Program-made: the position numbers and the translations under genes | In this document: positions 63,296 to 64,000 of the stretch, in pieces | How the letters are laid out: each line of letters starts with the position of its first letter | Numbering within the stretch: the first letter of the stretch is position 1 | Notes under the pieces: generated by a model | Seen by the model: the letters and a program-made list of their open reading frames with translations, nothing else | Told to the model about the DNA's origin: nothing | Database searches by the model: none | DNA from: Anoplolepis gracilipes | Lineage: Eukaryota > Arthropoda > Insecta > Hymenoptera > Formicidae | Assembly: GCF_047496725.1 (NCBI RefSeq) | Contig: NC_132976.1 | Span: forward strand, 3,890,001 to 3,954,000 | Length of the DNA: 64,000 bases | Direction of reading: 5' to 3'

Positions 63296-63904
63296 GCAGA
63301 TGCTGTCCCTAGTTGATAGCAGTTCTCCGTTTCAACAAAACTTTTGACATTGGGAGAGAGAGAAAAGTCATAAATAGTAATGCATCTTAATATTTGAAGG
63401 CTCATGCGAAACTTGTTTTCCATACTTTATAGTGCTTACGTACGCATTATCGTATCGAAAAATAATGCATTTGTAATAGTCCTTGGAGAAAGGACAAAAT
63501 AAGGAAAAATAAGAAAAGAAAAGAATATTAGTACAAAAAACGTATTATGTACGACGAAAAATGTGCGAAATGTCACATAAAGTTAACAGCATGCACAAAC
63601 AAATAACATAATAATTTGAAAATTGATAATTTAAAATTTTAATGAAGACATAATTTCTTGAATGAAATATATGCAAATAGAGATTTGATGTTATCATATC
63701 GAGTTAACTATATATAACAAACAATTAATTACAATATATAGTACAATAAATTCTTTCAATGTGTGAAATTAAATAGGTTAAATTGTTAAGCAAAAGAATA
63801 CATATAATACACAGAAAACTATAAAAATAGCAAACAGGAAGATAAATTATTTTGGTAAATAACATTATATGTATTTTTATAAATTGACATTAACGAGCCT
63901 CAAC
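63296..63904. other. Distal 5' flank of OR-13
   Basis: It contains a match to the array's upstream block (GCAGTTCTCCGTTTCAACAA near 63319) and AT-rich sequence. No gene is seen. Confidence 0.4.
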
Positions 63905-63990
63905 ATATGTTAGCAAGGTCATTTTGTCCTGAGTAATATTTAAAAGGTTTCGCACGTTATTTATTATAAAGTTATAAACAATAAGAATTT
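63905..63990 (-). pseudogene. Possible OR exon 6 relic at the right edge
   Basis: AAGGTCATT, GTAATATTTAAAAGGTTTC and TTATTATAAAG fall in the same order as in the exon 6 sequences of the array, with gaps. It could be the decayed end of the next receptor unit or chance similarity in AT-rich DNA. Confidence 0.3.
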
Positions 63991-64000
63991 ACTAATATAA

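Noticed and set aside
63072..63423. Frames rich in Arg-Glu repeats upstream of OR-13
   Set aside because: They are translations of the (GA)n repeat.
1..64000. tRNA or rRNA genes
   Set aside because: I saw no cloverleaf with A/B box sequences and no rRNA-like stretch. A covariance-model scan would be decisive.

Overview
The window is an AT-rich stretch of an insect genome holding one head-to-tail array of odorant receptor (OR, 7tm_6 family) genes, all on the minus strand. The protein type, the tandem expansion, the compact 7-exon genes and the mariner/MITE load fit a hymenopteran, most likely an ant. I cannot name the species.

Every gene uses the same architecture. Exon lengths are 31 (25 or 34 in some), 270 (267 in one), 469 (472 in two), 100, 126 (123 in one), 156 and 51-57 nt, giving receptors of 399-402 aa. 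Exon 1 encodes only the first 8-11 residues (MDIS..GYR type). Exon 2 carries TM1-2. Exon 3 carries TM3-4, a loop with an N-L-T sequon and the CGQLEN motif. Exon 4 carries TM5 and exon 5 carries TM6. Exons 6-7 carry TM7 and the OR C-terminal signature (PLTMTTFCS followed by LLKTSAGYISFLL). Coordinates are from splice sites read by eye and from agreement between paralogues.

Layout, left to right (genes read right to left): OR-1 (1-1761, cut by the window edge), OR-2 (3686-7634), OR-3 (8799-12269), a ghost unit with a mariner fragment (13.5-14.7 kb), OR-4 pseudogene lacking exons 2-4 (14820-16472), OR-5 (17937-21878), a ghost 5' flank (22.8-23.3 kb), OR-6 (23463-26356), OR-7 multi-lesion pseudogene (27424-31811), OR-8 and OR-9, a very recent tandem duplicate pair (33292-37571 and 38411-42850), OR-10 (43694-49652), OR-11 (50568-54787), OR-12 relic (56086-57765) and OR-13 (59779-63161). 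Nine complete genes look intact. OR-1 is intact as far as it is visible.

Two subgroups are visible. The flanking genes (OR-1, 2, 3, 5, 13) have M-M-[AT]-E-D-W at the start of exon 3, and where exon 5 is visible most have CGAGE. The central genes (OR-6 to OR-11) have M-[IMV]-R-[ED]-D-W and CY[AG]GE. Exons 5-7 of OR-4 also resemble the central group.

Upstream of nearly every start codon is a conserved two-part block: AATATTTAATGC, then about 28-56 nt, then GAGCATGCGTGAT, then 43-81 nt to the ATG. It is a candidate shared OR core promoter. Several introns and flanks carry transposons: a fold-back mariner, a MITE nested in a mariner, elements with arrays of subterminal repeats, and a MITE inserted inside one conserved upstream block.
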